Source: Hemerocallis citrina (lineage: Eukaryota > Streptophyta > Magnoliopsida > Asparagales > Asphodelaceae). From it: DNA of 64,000 bases. The notes beneath the pieces are model-generated. The model saw nothing but the letters and a program-made list of their open reading frames with translations, did not search any database and was not told where the DNA came from. Below are positions 1-11,612 of this stretch, one piece after another. The position numbers were made by a program, and so were the translations under genes. Position 1 is the stretch's first letter. Each line of letters begins with the position of its first letter. The stretch is taken from NCBI GenBank assembly GCA_017893485.1, contig CM030359.1, positions 26,495,750 to 26,559,749 on the forward strand, given 5' to 3'.

Positions 1-100
1 ACAAACAAAACAACAAACAAACAGACACAACAAACAAATATGGTAGAGAAGATGGCTGTAGATCATTCCGGCGACGGTGGGACTGACGGCGTCCCTGACA
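1..100 (-). repeat. 3' LTR, partial (U3 start)
   Basis: This stretch matches 3307-3406 at a constant offset of 3306 and ends in CCTGACA, the same terminus as the complete LTR. In element orientation it is the first 100 bases of the 3' LTR; about 330 bases lie outside the window. Confidence 0.9.
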
Positions 101-114
101 ACTCCACCCCCCTT
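101..114 (-). other. Polypurine tract
   Basis: The minus strand reads AAGGGGGGTGGAGT directly before the 3' LTR start TGTCAGG. This is the expected plus-strand primer site of an LTR retrotransposon. Confidence 0.85.
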
Positions 115-240
115 AAAAATGAGCTTGTCCCCAAGCTCACACTCAGGAAGTTCCTCCAATCTGAATTCTTTGATGGAGCTCATCTCACTGCCTTAAGAAC
201 TGACACCGGTGCCTCAATGTATTGATCTTCCCAATAATAT

Positions 241-2727
241 TCACAGGCCTTCCATCAACATGGAAGATAATGTTGTCTCGCAAAGCTTCTTCAGCTCCCT
301 TGTTTTCTCAATATCTTCTTCTTGTTTGGGCCAGGATGATGATAACGCATTTTGCAATTCCATGCGTCTGACTGACAAATCCCTTAGACTCTCCCTTAAT
401 TTCACCTCGTGATGCTTCTTCTCCTCCAATGTCGACACTAAACGATCAAGAAACCTTCTAGAGTTGAGGATCATTATCAGGTTCCTTGTCTTTCGGTTTG
501 TAAGTAAGGAAATGGCAGAAGAAACATCTGACAGCATCACCTGGACTGCATCTGATGCATATTGCTGTAATACAAAAGGAGCTACTGCCTGAACTTGATG
601 CTGCAAAGAGGAAGTCTCATCGCTTCTCATCTCCACCAAGCGCTGATTTAAAAAGGATTTTATCTGCAATCCGAGCTCCTGACACGCTTCAGAATATCTA
701 GCTGCAGATATAGAAGCATTCCCTTTAATATCAGTCTCTTTTCGTTCTAGTTCTGCCAGTTGTTGCTGAACCTTTTGCACCGGCTTTTTCTGATAGGGGA
801 GTCCAAAGTTGACGTTTTGGACCATTATCTGAGCAGCCTCTCCAAGAAAGACATGGTCCTTCTCAAATGATTTCACAATTGACTCCCATTCACCAGCAGA
901 GCCAGATAGGCATCCAAAAATGTTACGATTTTCTGTAGTTGAATGAAGGAGAATGTTATATATGTGTTTTGCCTCTGTGTATCCAATTGCTTTATCACTG
1001 AAATAAAGGATATGATCATGAGCATGACAGACAAGGAAGTCAGACATTGAATCATTAACTCGCATCTTTCCCACAGATTTTCCAATAGTTCTACGGTGTT
1101 GCAAATTAGAGGTGTTAGGTTTCATCCTCTTAACATAGCCTTTTTCACTGAATGCCAGAAGCATCTCTTCATTTGGAATGACATCTACATCCTCAAGTTG
1201 ACCACCACAATAAACTCTAGGACACCTTTCAAAATCATAGTTCTTGAATTTATTTAACATAGCAGCCAAGCCTTTAGTGGTTAAAATGTATCGAACATGA
1301 ATCAGACCATAAAGCATCTCCGCAGCTGATTCATTAAGTTCATTTTGTTCCCCAGTAAATATATCTCCATTAGAAGATTCCACATCCAAAATCAGGTCAA
1401 GGGCATATTCATAGTAAGGAACTTGACTGCTAAGGTCACTTAGATTAAAATCATCTTGGAAGTGCTCATCATCAACCTCGCAGAAGGATTCGTTCCCCCT
1501 TAGGCTACAGAACCAAGATATCCAAGACAAGTACCCTCCATCGGCACCACTAACATTGGACTCCTCACTAACTGATTCTTCCTTCCCTCTACAAAGCAAT
1601 CGAAGAACCCTATCAGCAACAAAATCCCTCTGAGACTCCCCACGCAACAAGAACACCCTAGCAACATTTTTACATATAGGTGGGGGCCATCCATCGAGCA
1701 CTATCTTGTCACTGCCAACTACACACTTGAGAGCTTCAAACTCCGCCCTCTTGACATTTCGTTGAAAACTCAATCGAAGCTCAAGATTAGGAAAAATTGT
1801 ATTTGAGACATTACCACAAACACTTGATGAACTCATCTTTGAGATTTTCTTAGCAAACATGAGCTTCTCCTCAATTTCTTCAATTACAATGGAGAATGTT
1901 CTAAACTTCTCTTCATAATCATCCATCAAATTCGTTTCCCATGTCACATTCTTCTTATCTAAAGCTACTGTTGCTTTATCATCTCTTTGATTTTCACCTT
2001 CAACAATATCACAATCTTCAACTACTACATCTTCTTGAATTTTTCTTCCCAGACAAGCATCATCAATTTCAATTTCAAGAATGCCAAGTTGATCAATCAA
2101 TTTCTCCTTTCCTTGACTTCCCAATTCATCAAACATTTTCGATGATTTATCACTTCTATAATTCTCCATTTCAAGATTCTCCAAACTATCAAAAACTACT
2201 CCATCCCTATTCTTTTCACAAGAAACATCATCAATCACATTTTCTTCATCCACAACCATCGATTTGTTAGAATCTTCCAACTCTGTAGAGTCAAATTGAT
2301 CTATCAATTTCTCTAAGAACAGGGACCAAGAAATCTCATGGATTCGTGGTTTAATATGCTTATAATACCACAAAGTTGCACTCCCACTTAAACCCAACCA
2401 AGCATATTTCAGCTTCTTTGCATCAGAAATTCCGTAAAAATCAAAGAAATGTTCTACTTCAAGTATCCAATTTGTTGGATCTCCTCCTTTAAAATTTGGT
2501 AACTTCACCTCTTTAAAATTCGGAAACTTCATCTTAATTGGAGCTCCCTTCAAACTAGTAGAAATGAGATGGGGATTAGTTACCTCCTTGATTGGGATTT
2601 GAGGATGACAGGTCGGGAACCAAGGAGCATCGAGTGGTGGGGAATAGGGCTGCCGTAGCTTCCATATTGCCGCATCTATTCTTGCCAAAGCTGCCTCAAA
2701 CTCTCCTTCCATGTTGATTGACATCAA
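241..2727 (-). CDS. Chimeric 828-aa ORF: Gag-like + CK2 beta + gyrase A + CDK5RAP3 fragments
   Basis: One uninterrupted ORF fills the retrotransposon. Residues about 65-150 are Gag-like ([22 protein letters not shown]). Residues about 156-292 are acidic and unrecognised, and 293-383 are also unassigned. Residues about 384-510 match the plant casein kinase 2 regulatory (beta) subunit: an acidic serine stretch, [26 protein letters not shown], the helix around [19 protein letters not shown], and the first zinc-binding pair CPRVYC; the second pair is missing. Residues about 511-578 match the start of the gyrase A C-terminal beta-pinwheel ([31 protein letters not shown]). Residues about 581-828 match CDK5RAP3/C53, a UFMylation-pathway protein ([26 protein letters not shown]), with its central part deleted after ACQELGLQ and the C-terminal coiled coil kept. 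The fragments lack introns and stay in frame, so a fused product is possible but unproven. First Met at 2727; an alternative Met lies at codon 2. Confidence 0.85.
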   Translation of the reverse strand: MMSINMEGEFEAALARIDAAIWKLRQPYSPPLDAPWFPTCHPQIPIKEVTNPHLISTSLKGAPIKMKFPNFKEVKLPNFKGGDPTNWILEVEHFFDFYGISDAKKLKYAWLGLSGSATLWYYKHIKPRIHEISWSLFLEKLIDQFDSTELEDSNKSMVVDEENVIDDVSCEKNRDGVVFDSLENLEMENYRSDKSSKMFDELGSQGKEKLIDQLGILEIEIDDACLGRKIQEDVVVEDCDIVEGENQRDDKATVALDKKNVTWETNLMDDYEEKFRTFSIVIEEIEEKLMFAKKISKMSSSSVCGNVSNTIFPNLELRLSFQRNVKRAEFEALKCVVGSDKIVLDGWPPPICKNVARVFLLRGESQRDFVADRVLRLLCRGKEESVSEESNVSGADGGYLSWISWFCSLRGNESFCEVDDEHFQDDFNLSDLSSQVPYYEYALDLILDVESSNGDIFTGEQNELNESAAEMLYGLIHVRYILTTKGLAAMLNKFKNYDFERCPRVYCGGQLEDVDVIPNEEMLLAFSEKGYVKRMKPNTSNLQHRRTIGKSVGKMRVNDSMSDFLVCHAHDHILYFSDKAIGYTEAKHIYNILLHSTTENRNIFGCLSGSAGEWESIVKSFEKDHVFLGEAAQIMVQNVNFGLPYQKKPVQKVQQQLAELERKETDIKGNASISAARYSEACQELGLQIKSFLNQRLVEMRSDETSSLQHQVQAVAPFVLQQYASDAVQVMLSDVSSAISLLTNRKTRNLIMILNSRRFLDRLVSTLEEKKHHEVKLRESLRDLSVRRMELQNALSSSWPKQEEDIEKTRELKKLCETTLSSMLMEGL

Positions 2728-2962
2728 AAGGATGAGAATGCGAGGGAAACGAGGATTGCTGGAGGATTGCTGAACTGGAACGGGTCGGAATTGTGAAAGA
2801 GGGTTCCGGTAAGGGATCTGGTTGCGGAATGGGGAAAGTGAAGGATGTGCTGGATCTTTGAAGTCGAAGTTGAAGATCGGAGGTGGACTGGATCTAGTTG
2901 CTGTGTTGGTGGAGTGCGGTGACGGGATGAGGGGAAAGCGAAGGATGCGCTGGAGGATCGTT

Positions 2963-2974
2963 GCTCTGATACCA
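2963..2974 (-). other. Primer binding site, initiator tRNA-Met type
   Basis: The minus strand reads TGGTATCAGAGC, the usual plant retrotransposon site complementary to the 3' end of initiator methionine tRNA. It sits two bases after the 5' LTR end. Confidence 0.9.
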
Positions 2975-2976
2975 AA

Positions 2977-3406
2977 TGTCAGGTTCTTCAGATCCGGACT
3001 GCGAGATTCCGGCGAGCTACAAAGATTAATGGAGGAAATAGGGGTCGTTGGAAGTAGGGAGTAAGGGTTTGAGAGAGAGACTGAGATTTGGGAAGAAGAT
3101 AGAGGTTAGGGATTTGGAGATTTGGGGAAGAAGAAGAAGATATTGAAGAGAAGATTAGGAGAAAGATTAGGACAATTTTCATTCATACCAACAACGTATT
3201 ACAGATGGGAATTTATAGAACATCCCCATTTACATGACACGTGCAAAGCACACTATGACTACAAATTCAACCAAGTGCGCAATGCACGTAAAACAAACAA
3301 ACAAACACAAACAAAACAACAAACAAACAGACACAACAAACAAATATGGTAGAGAAGATGGCTGTAGATCATTCCGGCGACGGTGGGACTGACGGCGTCC
3401 CTGACA
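2977..3406 (-). repeat. 5' LTR, complete (430 bp)
   Basis: Bounded on the plus strand by TGTCAGG and CCTGACA, a perfect 7-bp inverted terminal pair with TG..CA ends. The last 100 bases equal window bases 1-100. It should contain promoter and polyadenylation signals for the element; none was pinned down. Confidence 0.9.
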
Positions 3407-4699
3407 TTGTTCTTGTAATGATAACTTGCATAGATATAATAGGTTGATAGCATGTATTTTATACCACTTGATAATTCCATAATAACTACTATCGATATAT
3501 GTACTCGTGTTACGTCTCATATCTATAATTACTGCCCTTGATATTTTCCTTGATTAAACTATTTGAATACACCGTTCCACTAGTCGTACCAACTGCATGT
3601 CCTAATTAATTATAAAAGAATAACAAGCCGGGGTTATAAGGGTACGGCTTAATAATGAACAATATAGGGGAGTATACTCGGAAGGGGGCCCGTGTTTCCC
3701 GAAATAGTGATTCTTGATTCTTGATTCTTGGTTATACAATTCTTGATTATATAGTTCTCGATTACATGATTCATGATTACATGTCTTGATACTATCACTG
3801 GAAGACCCGAGTACATGATCCTATAGAATTCACTACTTAAGTCTAAACGTCACATGATTGATATGCACCAAACTTGTGGTATGGGACACAGGATTGCGTG
3901 CATTAGATAAGTTAATAAAACAGATAAACTCGAGATTTCCACTAAGCATGACTCTTGATTACATGACTATTGATTACAAGACTCTTGATTACATGATTCT
4001 TGATAACATGACTCTTGATTACATGACTCTTGATTACAAGACCCTCGTTACATGACTCTTGATTACATGACTCTCGATCCTTGATTACATGATTATTGAT
4101 TAACTAAGCCTAGGTTATCAATTACTTTTATCTTGAAGTCTAGAATACACTAGTTATAATTATTACTTACATGATTATATTGTCCCAATTCCTTGCTTAC
4201 TTCCATATTGTATTTGTACTTCTACTTCTTGTTTCTTCCATGTTATATCTTGTTATATTACCCCTTTTTCTGCTTGTTGCTACTTGCTGCCCGAAACTTG
4301 CTCTAACGGAAACTTTTTCTATTTTTCTTTGAGTTAATGATTATACAGGTACTGATGGACCAGATGAACAGACTCTCTAGATGATCATTGCTGCTTTATT
4401 ACTACTTCATGTTGTTTTTCTTTCAGTCGCTATTTTATCTAGTTGTTATAGCGAACTGTTCATCGTATTGTTTTAATTATGGCACCTTGTATTCTCGGAC
4501 ATTTTGACCCGATGTTGATGTACTATCTGGATGATGGTTATTTTATTTTCAGCTCATGTGATCATTATATTTGTCTGCGTAAATGTGTTATAAATATCTT
4601 GTTGAGCTTATAATTGCACAGCTTATGGATGATGTATATCATTCGCTGGACCTCAGCTGCGTGCCTGTATTTCTGTATAGTGGGAAGCGGGGCGTGACA
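3407..4699 (+). repeat. Older repeat DNA, probable LTR remnant with short tandem repeats
   Basis: No coding signal. The stretch ends at 4699 in GCGGGGCGTGACA, which looks like the 3' end of a plant Ty3-type LTR that would begin TGTCACGCC; that start is not seen here. From about 3708 to 4100 there are degenerate repeats of a 13-16 bp unit around TTGATTACATGACTC. The chimeric retrotransposon may have inserted into this older element. Confidence 0.4.
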
Positions 4700-4831
4700 C
4701 AAATATAGGAAGGTACTGTTCCTGTTTTTTTTAGAAGGTACTGTTCCTGTTTTTACAAAATTTGAAAATATATAGAACGAGCACATTAGCTCGTTTTGGA
4801 AAATATAGGGAAGGACTATAGATGCTCTAAA

Positions 4832-5917
4832 CTACTGTTTGGTTGGAGGGGAATGGAGGGGAGGGGAGGGGAGGGAAGGGGTTTTTTAATAGTTTTCTTG
4901 TTTGGTTCAATTTTTAGGAGGGGAGGGGAGGGAAATGGGGGGGTGCAACACCCCTCCTGAGCCAATTTTGGCTCCCCTCCAAAAGTGGGGGATTTGGAGG
5001 GGAGAGAAAATATGGCTAATATTTTAAAGTGGCTAGACTAAAATGCCCTTTAAAAAATCTAAATCCTAAATCTCTCTTTCTCCCTACTAGCAATGACATT
5101 TGAAACCTGTTTCTGCTTTTCCAAGTTCAGAGTAACAAAAGCAATTTATAACATCAACTTTGCTAACTTCCGAGAATTTCGATGCAAGGTCTATTGGAAG
5201 CAAGAATATTAGACATACAACACTGACCCCATACATTTTCATCAATGACCTAAAAACTATAGGATATACTAGATCTAAAAAAAATTACTGGCAGCTGCAT
5301 TATATTCTTACCGACCAACCCAGTTAATAGTAAAGTAAATCACATCCCTCCTCAATGCCTCCTGAACAAATTGCCAGCTTTTCTTGCAGGTAGCTAAGAG
5401 GGCCTGAGGCTGTTAATGCTTCAATATAAAACCTGTTCAGAAATTATTAGTTATGTTCACTTGGTTCATTTCTAAGTTTCAACTAATGTCATGAACTCTC
5501 TCAGCTTTAGCATCAATGACCAGGAAACTTTCATCCATTTGTAAATTTTCTCGAATGACCAGGAAAATTTTCTCGAATGTAAACTTTCATCCATACTGAT
5601 GCAGTAATAAGTACCTGACATCTTCGTGCAAGGTTAAAGCATCAAGATGATCTATAGAAAATAAACTGAAAAACTGCTAGTTCATTTCAATTTCCCTTTT
5701 TTATTATATGCAAAAGGATATAAAAGTAATTTTATTATAAAATCCATTCCCTCCCCTTGTGAACCAAACAAGAAAATTATTATTTTCCCTCCCCTCCCCT
5801 CCTTTGAACCAAACAGAGTTTTCATTAAATCTCGCCCCTCCCTTTCCCTCCCCTCCCCTCCCATCCATTAAAATTCCTCCCCTCCCCTTCCCTCCCCTCC
5901 TTTGAACCAAACAGGCC
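4832..5917. mobile_element. Non-autonomous DNA transposon with G-rich inverted ends
   Basis: The left end (CTACTGTTTGGTTGGAGGGG) and the right end (CCTCCTTTGAACCAAACAGG) are inverted. Several inverted GGAGGGG/CCCCTCC blocks with TTTGGTTC/GAACCAAA lie just inside each end (4841-4990 and 5748-5914). CTAAA occurs at both borders (4827-4831 and 5918-5922) and may be the target duplication. The interior, about 1 kb, has no coding signal. The superfamily is not assigned; hAT-like or Mutator-like are possible. Confidence 0.6.
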
Positions 5918-5979
5918 CTAAAGAAGCACATCTCAGTTTGCCGTTTGCACTATGCTAATTTTTTTTACATATTAGAATG

Positions 5980-6179
5980 CGGGCCCATCAACATGTGGGC
6001 CTTGGGCACTTACCCATTAGTACGTGACTCGATCCCGGCCCATCCAATTTGCCCTACTTTCCCATTTCCTCTTTAAAAACCGTGCTCGACTTTCCCACTC
6101 CTCACTCCGCTTCGAAATCAAACCCCTCTTGGGTCGTCTTCTTCATATAAAACCCTAGATCGAACTCGGAGCTCCGAAA
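5980..6179 (+). promoter_or_regulatory. CCT6 promoter and 5' leader: site II motifs and telo-box
   Basis: TGGGCC occurs at 5996-6001 and its complement GGCCCA at 5982-5987 and 6037-6042. These are site II motifs, known targets of TCP-family factors in plant growth and ribosomal genes. A telo-box AAACCCTA lies at 6150-6157, about 25 bases before the start codon, a pairing common in genes for protein synthesis and folding. No clear TATA box is seen at the usual distance. Confidence 0.6.
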
Positions 6180-6918
6180 ATGTCGATCCGCGTTTTGAAC
6201 CCCAATGCCGAGGTCCTTAACAAGTCCTCGGCGTTGCACATGAACATCAACGCCGCCAAGGGCCTCCATGACGTCCTCAAAACCAACCTCGGCCCCAAGG
6301 GCACCATCAAAATGTTAGCGCTATCCTCTCCGTTGTCCGATCTCCTCAAATTCCGTGCCATCGTCTTGATTCTTTTCTCTTTCCTGTTTCAGGCTTGTTG
6401 GCGGAGCTGGGGACATCAAGCTGACGAAGGACGGGAACACGCTGCTGAAGGAAATGGTAACGGATCATGATTTTGGAAACCCGAAAGATTCGATTTTTAT
6501 GGAAAATGCAAATTTTGAGGTAAAATTTGTGGTTGTTTGTTACAGCAAATACAGAACCCGACGGCGATTATGATTGCGAGGACGGCGGTGGCGCAGGATG
6601 ATACGAGCGGGGACGGGACAACGTCGACGGTGCTGTTCATTGGGGAGCTGATGAAGCAGTCCGAGCGCTGCATTGATGAAGGTTTGTGATGCTAAATCTT
6701 TAGTTAGTTGGAAGTTGTTGTTGTTGTTAGTTTGATTATAAATTTTGTTTGGAAAGAAATTATAATGAGGGAAATGGGTGTGTGATGGATTAAACTGCTT
6801 AATGAGTATATAGGCTTTGCAGTTGTTATAGGGCTTTTGATATGAAATTGTAGAATAAGGTGCGAATTGAATTTTATGGTTTGGGTTGGTTTTGGACTTG
6901 TGTAGAGAGTAGGGGGAA

Positions 6919-6997
<79 letters not shown>

Positions 6998-7754
6998 ATT
7001 AGAGTTAATATGTGAAATGGAGTGATTGTAGAGTATTCTAGGATTGTTTTCACGACTGATGGAGAGAGTGTAGGTGAGAATTAGAGTTAGGTTGAGAAAT
7101 GGAGTTATTGTAGAGTGTTGTAGGGTTGTTTTCACAACCAATGGAGTAATTGTAGAGTGTTCTAGGGTTCTTTTCACTACCAATTTGTAGAGCGCTTTTG
7201 ATGACCAATTGCAAAAAAATGTGTAATCGCATTGGATGTTCTGTTTTGGTTTTGGATTTTTTTTAATTTTTTTGTGTGTGTGGTGTTTTGGGGGGGGGGG
7301 GGTTTGGAGTTAGGACAAAAGTGAATGTAGAGTGTTTATGGTTCTAATCACAGCCAATTTATCTCCGTCCTTGTAATCTTTCTTGATCTTCCTTCTGTTG
7401 AATTTGGCAGTGGTCTTTGTCGGTTGGAGTTGAATTGCTGGCTTGCACCATAGAATAAGAACACTGTAACCTTTGCGCTTGCTGTATCTAGAGGGGACTT
7501 CATTATTATTATCACATTGTGATATTCATTTGGTGAATTTCACCATTTTCTTCACTGGCTTTGGATCATCCCCCACATGTTAGTTGAAATATCTCAGTCT
7601 ACGGCCAATTCCAAGCCCCCCGCCGTGTATCAGAACTCCCACTTTTATTCTGTGGAATATATCTGCTGCTGAGCTATTTTAAAGAGACCATATTGACCAC
7701 ACAATAATATCAACATTGAATACTGAAGGAGTCAATTTCTAGCCCCCCCCCCGC

Positions 7755-7795
<41 letters not shown>

Positions 7796-10700
7796 AAAGT
7801 TGAGAATATTTCAGGGAGCAGTTGGAATATCCAAATGAAGGTTTAGAGCTTGATATTAAGTGACCAAGTTGCAGACTGTTGCTGGGAGATGAGGAAACTA
7901 AGTTGATCATAAGATTAAATACATCATTCTTGTATAAATTCAGATTTCTGTTGTTTCGGCTTTACTTGAGATGATGTTCGAAACTGTTTTTACTTGATTT
8001 ATTGATGAGTGGAACTGGGGAGAGAAAGGCTGGAGGTTGCCAAAAACTTGATTCGTTGATTTGACGTATATGAAACTGGTATATGTGGGAACACTTAAAG
8101 ACACCTCTATCTATTCGTTTGATCTCTAATCTGGATTTGTTTTCAGAAGAAATGCATGTGAATATTGAGATTGACACATCATAATTCATACATATAAGTA
8201 GGTGTTAAGACAACATGACAAAGTGAAGAAACTTGAATTTTCGTTGTTTGCTAGCAAGTGCAGATTTTTTAGCACCAAAATTGGTTCTCACTACATAGTG
8301 GTCAGCCACCTCCTATTTTATGGAACACTATAACCTTGATGCACTGGATGATTTTCTTTTGGCTAAGGTTGATGAAATATTCTCTCCAACCAAAAAGATA
8401 GCACAATGAGTCAATGACCAAAAAAGTCTCTTGATTTTGAAATTCTCTTGAAATGTTGTTTATGGAGCATTTAAATCATCTTAAGTCTGTTAACTGCAAT
8501 TCAAATTTGGTTATGGTATGATCTGAGTGCACTAAAACTTGTATAACATGCAGACTTTTGTCCTGATGATGGATAATTAGAAACTCAACATTAAGTGTTC
8601 CAAAAGAATTCATTTATATCATAATATTATATAGTTGCTGTCGGAATGATATAACTTATATTTAATGATCAGTTGGAAGTACTTGTTTTGGGGCTAAGAT
8701 TGATGATATATATTTATAGGTGAGAAAGTTTGCTTCCTAAATTAAAGGGGTTGCATAGTCATGAATCATCTGTTGTTAATTTGATGTCTCCTTGTAAGGG
8801 AAGTGAAGAGTATGTTCTTATTAGTGAGGACTTGTCGTTTTATATCTGAGTGGATATCTGGCATTCTCATTCCCTCTTAATGTGTTAACAGAAACTTTTA
8901 CTTTCTATGGAAAGATCTTACTAATTAGATGCATGCAATTTACACCTTTAGTATATCTATATATGTATTTAGTATTATTTTTATATAAATGGTATCTTAT
9001 ATTTCAATATTCTCTTTATCATTAATTTGGGGACCACTTTACCTTCATTGAGCAACCTGTTTGTTTCACATCATAAAAGACTACTTGAAAGCACATAATA
9101 TAACTAGAAGAACTTTAAAAAATATCAAAATAATAATTTCCTCAATACACAACTTTGAAATATTGAGTGGTGGTTTTGATGTAGGGATGCATCCACGTGT
9201 CTTGGTCGATGGTTTTGATATAGCTAAAAGGGCAACTCTTGAATTTCTTGAGAAGTTTAAGACACCTGTTGTGATGAGTGAGGGGCCTGATAAAGAGATC
9301 TTGAAGATGGTTGCAAGAACAACTCTTAGAACTAAAGTATTATTCTTCCATTTCCTGTTTCACATTAGTTCCAGATTTATACCTGTGTTTGGTATCTCTG
9401 ATGTTTTTTTGGGCTGAACGTTGTTTCTCTGTAGTTGTATGAAGCGCTGGCTGATCAGCTAACAGATATAGTTGTTAATGCTGTAAGTATTGAGTTATTG
9501 TCTTTTTCTGGATTTGGTATATTTTGTCAATATGTTTTTTTATTCCTCTTGCAATTTGTTCTATGCTACAGAAGTGTATATGCATCTCTTTAATAAATAA
9601 CTACTAGTAATTTCCACGTGCGATGCACGTCTTAATAAGTATATTTTTTATTAAAAGTAAAAACTTCAGCGCAGTCTAGTCTTGAATCTAATACCTCCTT
9701 AATATTATATATGCACGGGCGATACACTGGTTTATTTGTTTACAAATATTTGTATTTGTTGAATTTAATTTGGACGTGTATTACACATGTTTGTTTGGTT
9801 ACAAAGTTAGGGTTTGTTTCATTACAAACCCCAACTCTCCCATTAAAATAGAAGAGATATTTTTTATTCAAAGTAAAAACTTCAGCACAGTCTAGTCTTG
9901 AATCTAATACCTCCTTAATATTATATATGCACGGGCGATACACTGGTTTATTTGTTTACAAATATATGTATTTGTTGAATTTAATTTGGACGTGTATTAC
10001 ACATGTTTGTTTGGTTACAAAGTTAGGGTTTGTTTGATTACAAACCCCAACTCTCCCATTAAAATAGAAGAGATATCTACATATTAGTTTTTGCAACTTG
10101 AAGGTTTTTGTGATGTAATTCGTTTAAAGTAATTGTGTTCTTACAAAACCAATTGTTGATTTATTTATGCATGAACATTCCAACTTATGGTAGAACTTGT
10201 TGCATCTTAATAGTAAGAGAACGGATAGCATGTCACTCCAAATGCAACTCTGTTTGTAACACTCCCATATGATTTGTCCAAGCATAATTTTTAAAGGGAA
10301 TAATAGAAGTGTAGCAAGTTGGGACCTCTTACTTTTTGGAAGTGGACAAATCATAGAGTTCTAAATGGAGTTGCATATTTGTAGTGACATGCTATCACTT
10401 CTCTAATACTAATGAGAATCAAAGACATGAGTGAAAGCATTTATGCAGTGTGAAAATTGTATTATGCTTTAGTGCACAATATATTTATGGGAAGATATTT
10501 TAGAAGTTAACTGGTTGGCTAGAAAGCATGGGTCCTCCCCTCCGAAGATTGTTGCACCCATATCATGTGCATAACAGGTGGTACTCTTTGGGTGCCGAAG
10601 TGAGTGGCTAACTTTTTAACATATTCTTAAGAGTTTCAAACACACTTAGTTTCACTGTACTACATTTCTTAATATGCTTGAGCGTTAATGTAATTTAGAG

Positions 10701-10964
10701 AACTTGTTATTTACACTAGTTTTTTTTTGTTTTTTTGAAAGAATTATTATTTACACTTCTGGTATAACAAGTCATATTACAGCCATCAAGATCAAAACTT
10801 TATCCTTTAAAATATAGATAGATAATTTCTATTCCATCTACTGGTAGCATAGTCCTAGGCTGTTAAAATCGGTTTTTGGAACTAATCGTTCTAGGAGCGA
10901 TTAGTGATTAATCAGTTAATCGGAAAATAATCGGGGATTAAATCAGAAAAATTGTGTGTATGTG

Positions 10965-11024
<60 letters not shown>

Positions 11025-11555
11025 GGAGCCCTTCGGTTGAGAACTAATTTGGTGAGAACTCCGTGAGAACTCACAAAATAGACCCCCCCGTGAAAAATCC
11101 GAACCGACCATCTCGTTGTACACGCCTTAGATAGCATGACATAATAAATCAAGTAATTTGAAGTCCATTTGCCCATGTTTTACATCATTGCTATATATAT
11201 ATAGTCCCCTTCGGTTGCTCACTACTTTTGGTGAGCACTCATGAAATAAAGACCCTATGAAAAATTCGAATCGCTCATATTGTTCTATATGCCTAAGATA
11301 GCCTAACAATAAAAAATCAAGTAATTTGAAGTTCATTTGCCCATCCATCATGCTGATGCTGTTAAAATTTTCAGCCATACAATTTTGTGATGATGTAAAT
11401 CATGGACAAATGAATTTCAAATTAATTGTTTTTTTATTGTTAGGCTATCTTAGGCATATAGAACAATATGAGCGGTTCGGATTTGTCATAAGTGCTCTAT
11501 TTCGTGAGTGGTCACGGAGTGCTCACCATAGTAGCGAGCAACCGAAGATTTCTCG

Positions 11556-11612
<57 letters not shown>

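Larger units (their letters stand above)
1..3406 (-). mobile_element. Non-autonomous LTR retrotransposon carrying host gene fragments (left end cut by window)
   Basis: On the minus strand the parts are in canonical order: a complete 5' LTR (2977-3406), a two-base gap, a primer binding site TGGTATCAGAGC (2963-2974), one long ORF (2727-241), a polypurine tract (114-101) and the first 100 bases of the 3' LTR (100-1). Bases 1-100 and 3307-3406 match over their whole length by eye, which fixes the LTR identity. No protease, reverse transcriptase, RNase H or integrase is present, so the element must have depended on enzymes supplied in trans. In place of pol it carries host-derived coding pieces. 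The Gag-like segment is of Retrotrans_gag type, pointing to a Ty3-related parent. The target duplication cannot be checked because the left LTR runs off the window; the right flank begins TTGTT. Confidence 0.88.

Noticed and set aside
40..225. 61-aa plus-strand ORF at the left edge
   Set aside because: It covers the LTR end and the polypurine tract of a minus-strand element, and no protein family is evident.
6704..7183. 159-aa minus-strand ORF with a proline run
   Set aside because: The proline run is the translated poly-G tract and the rest is intronic minisatellite.
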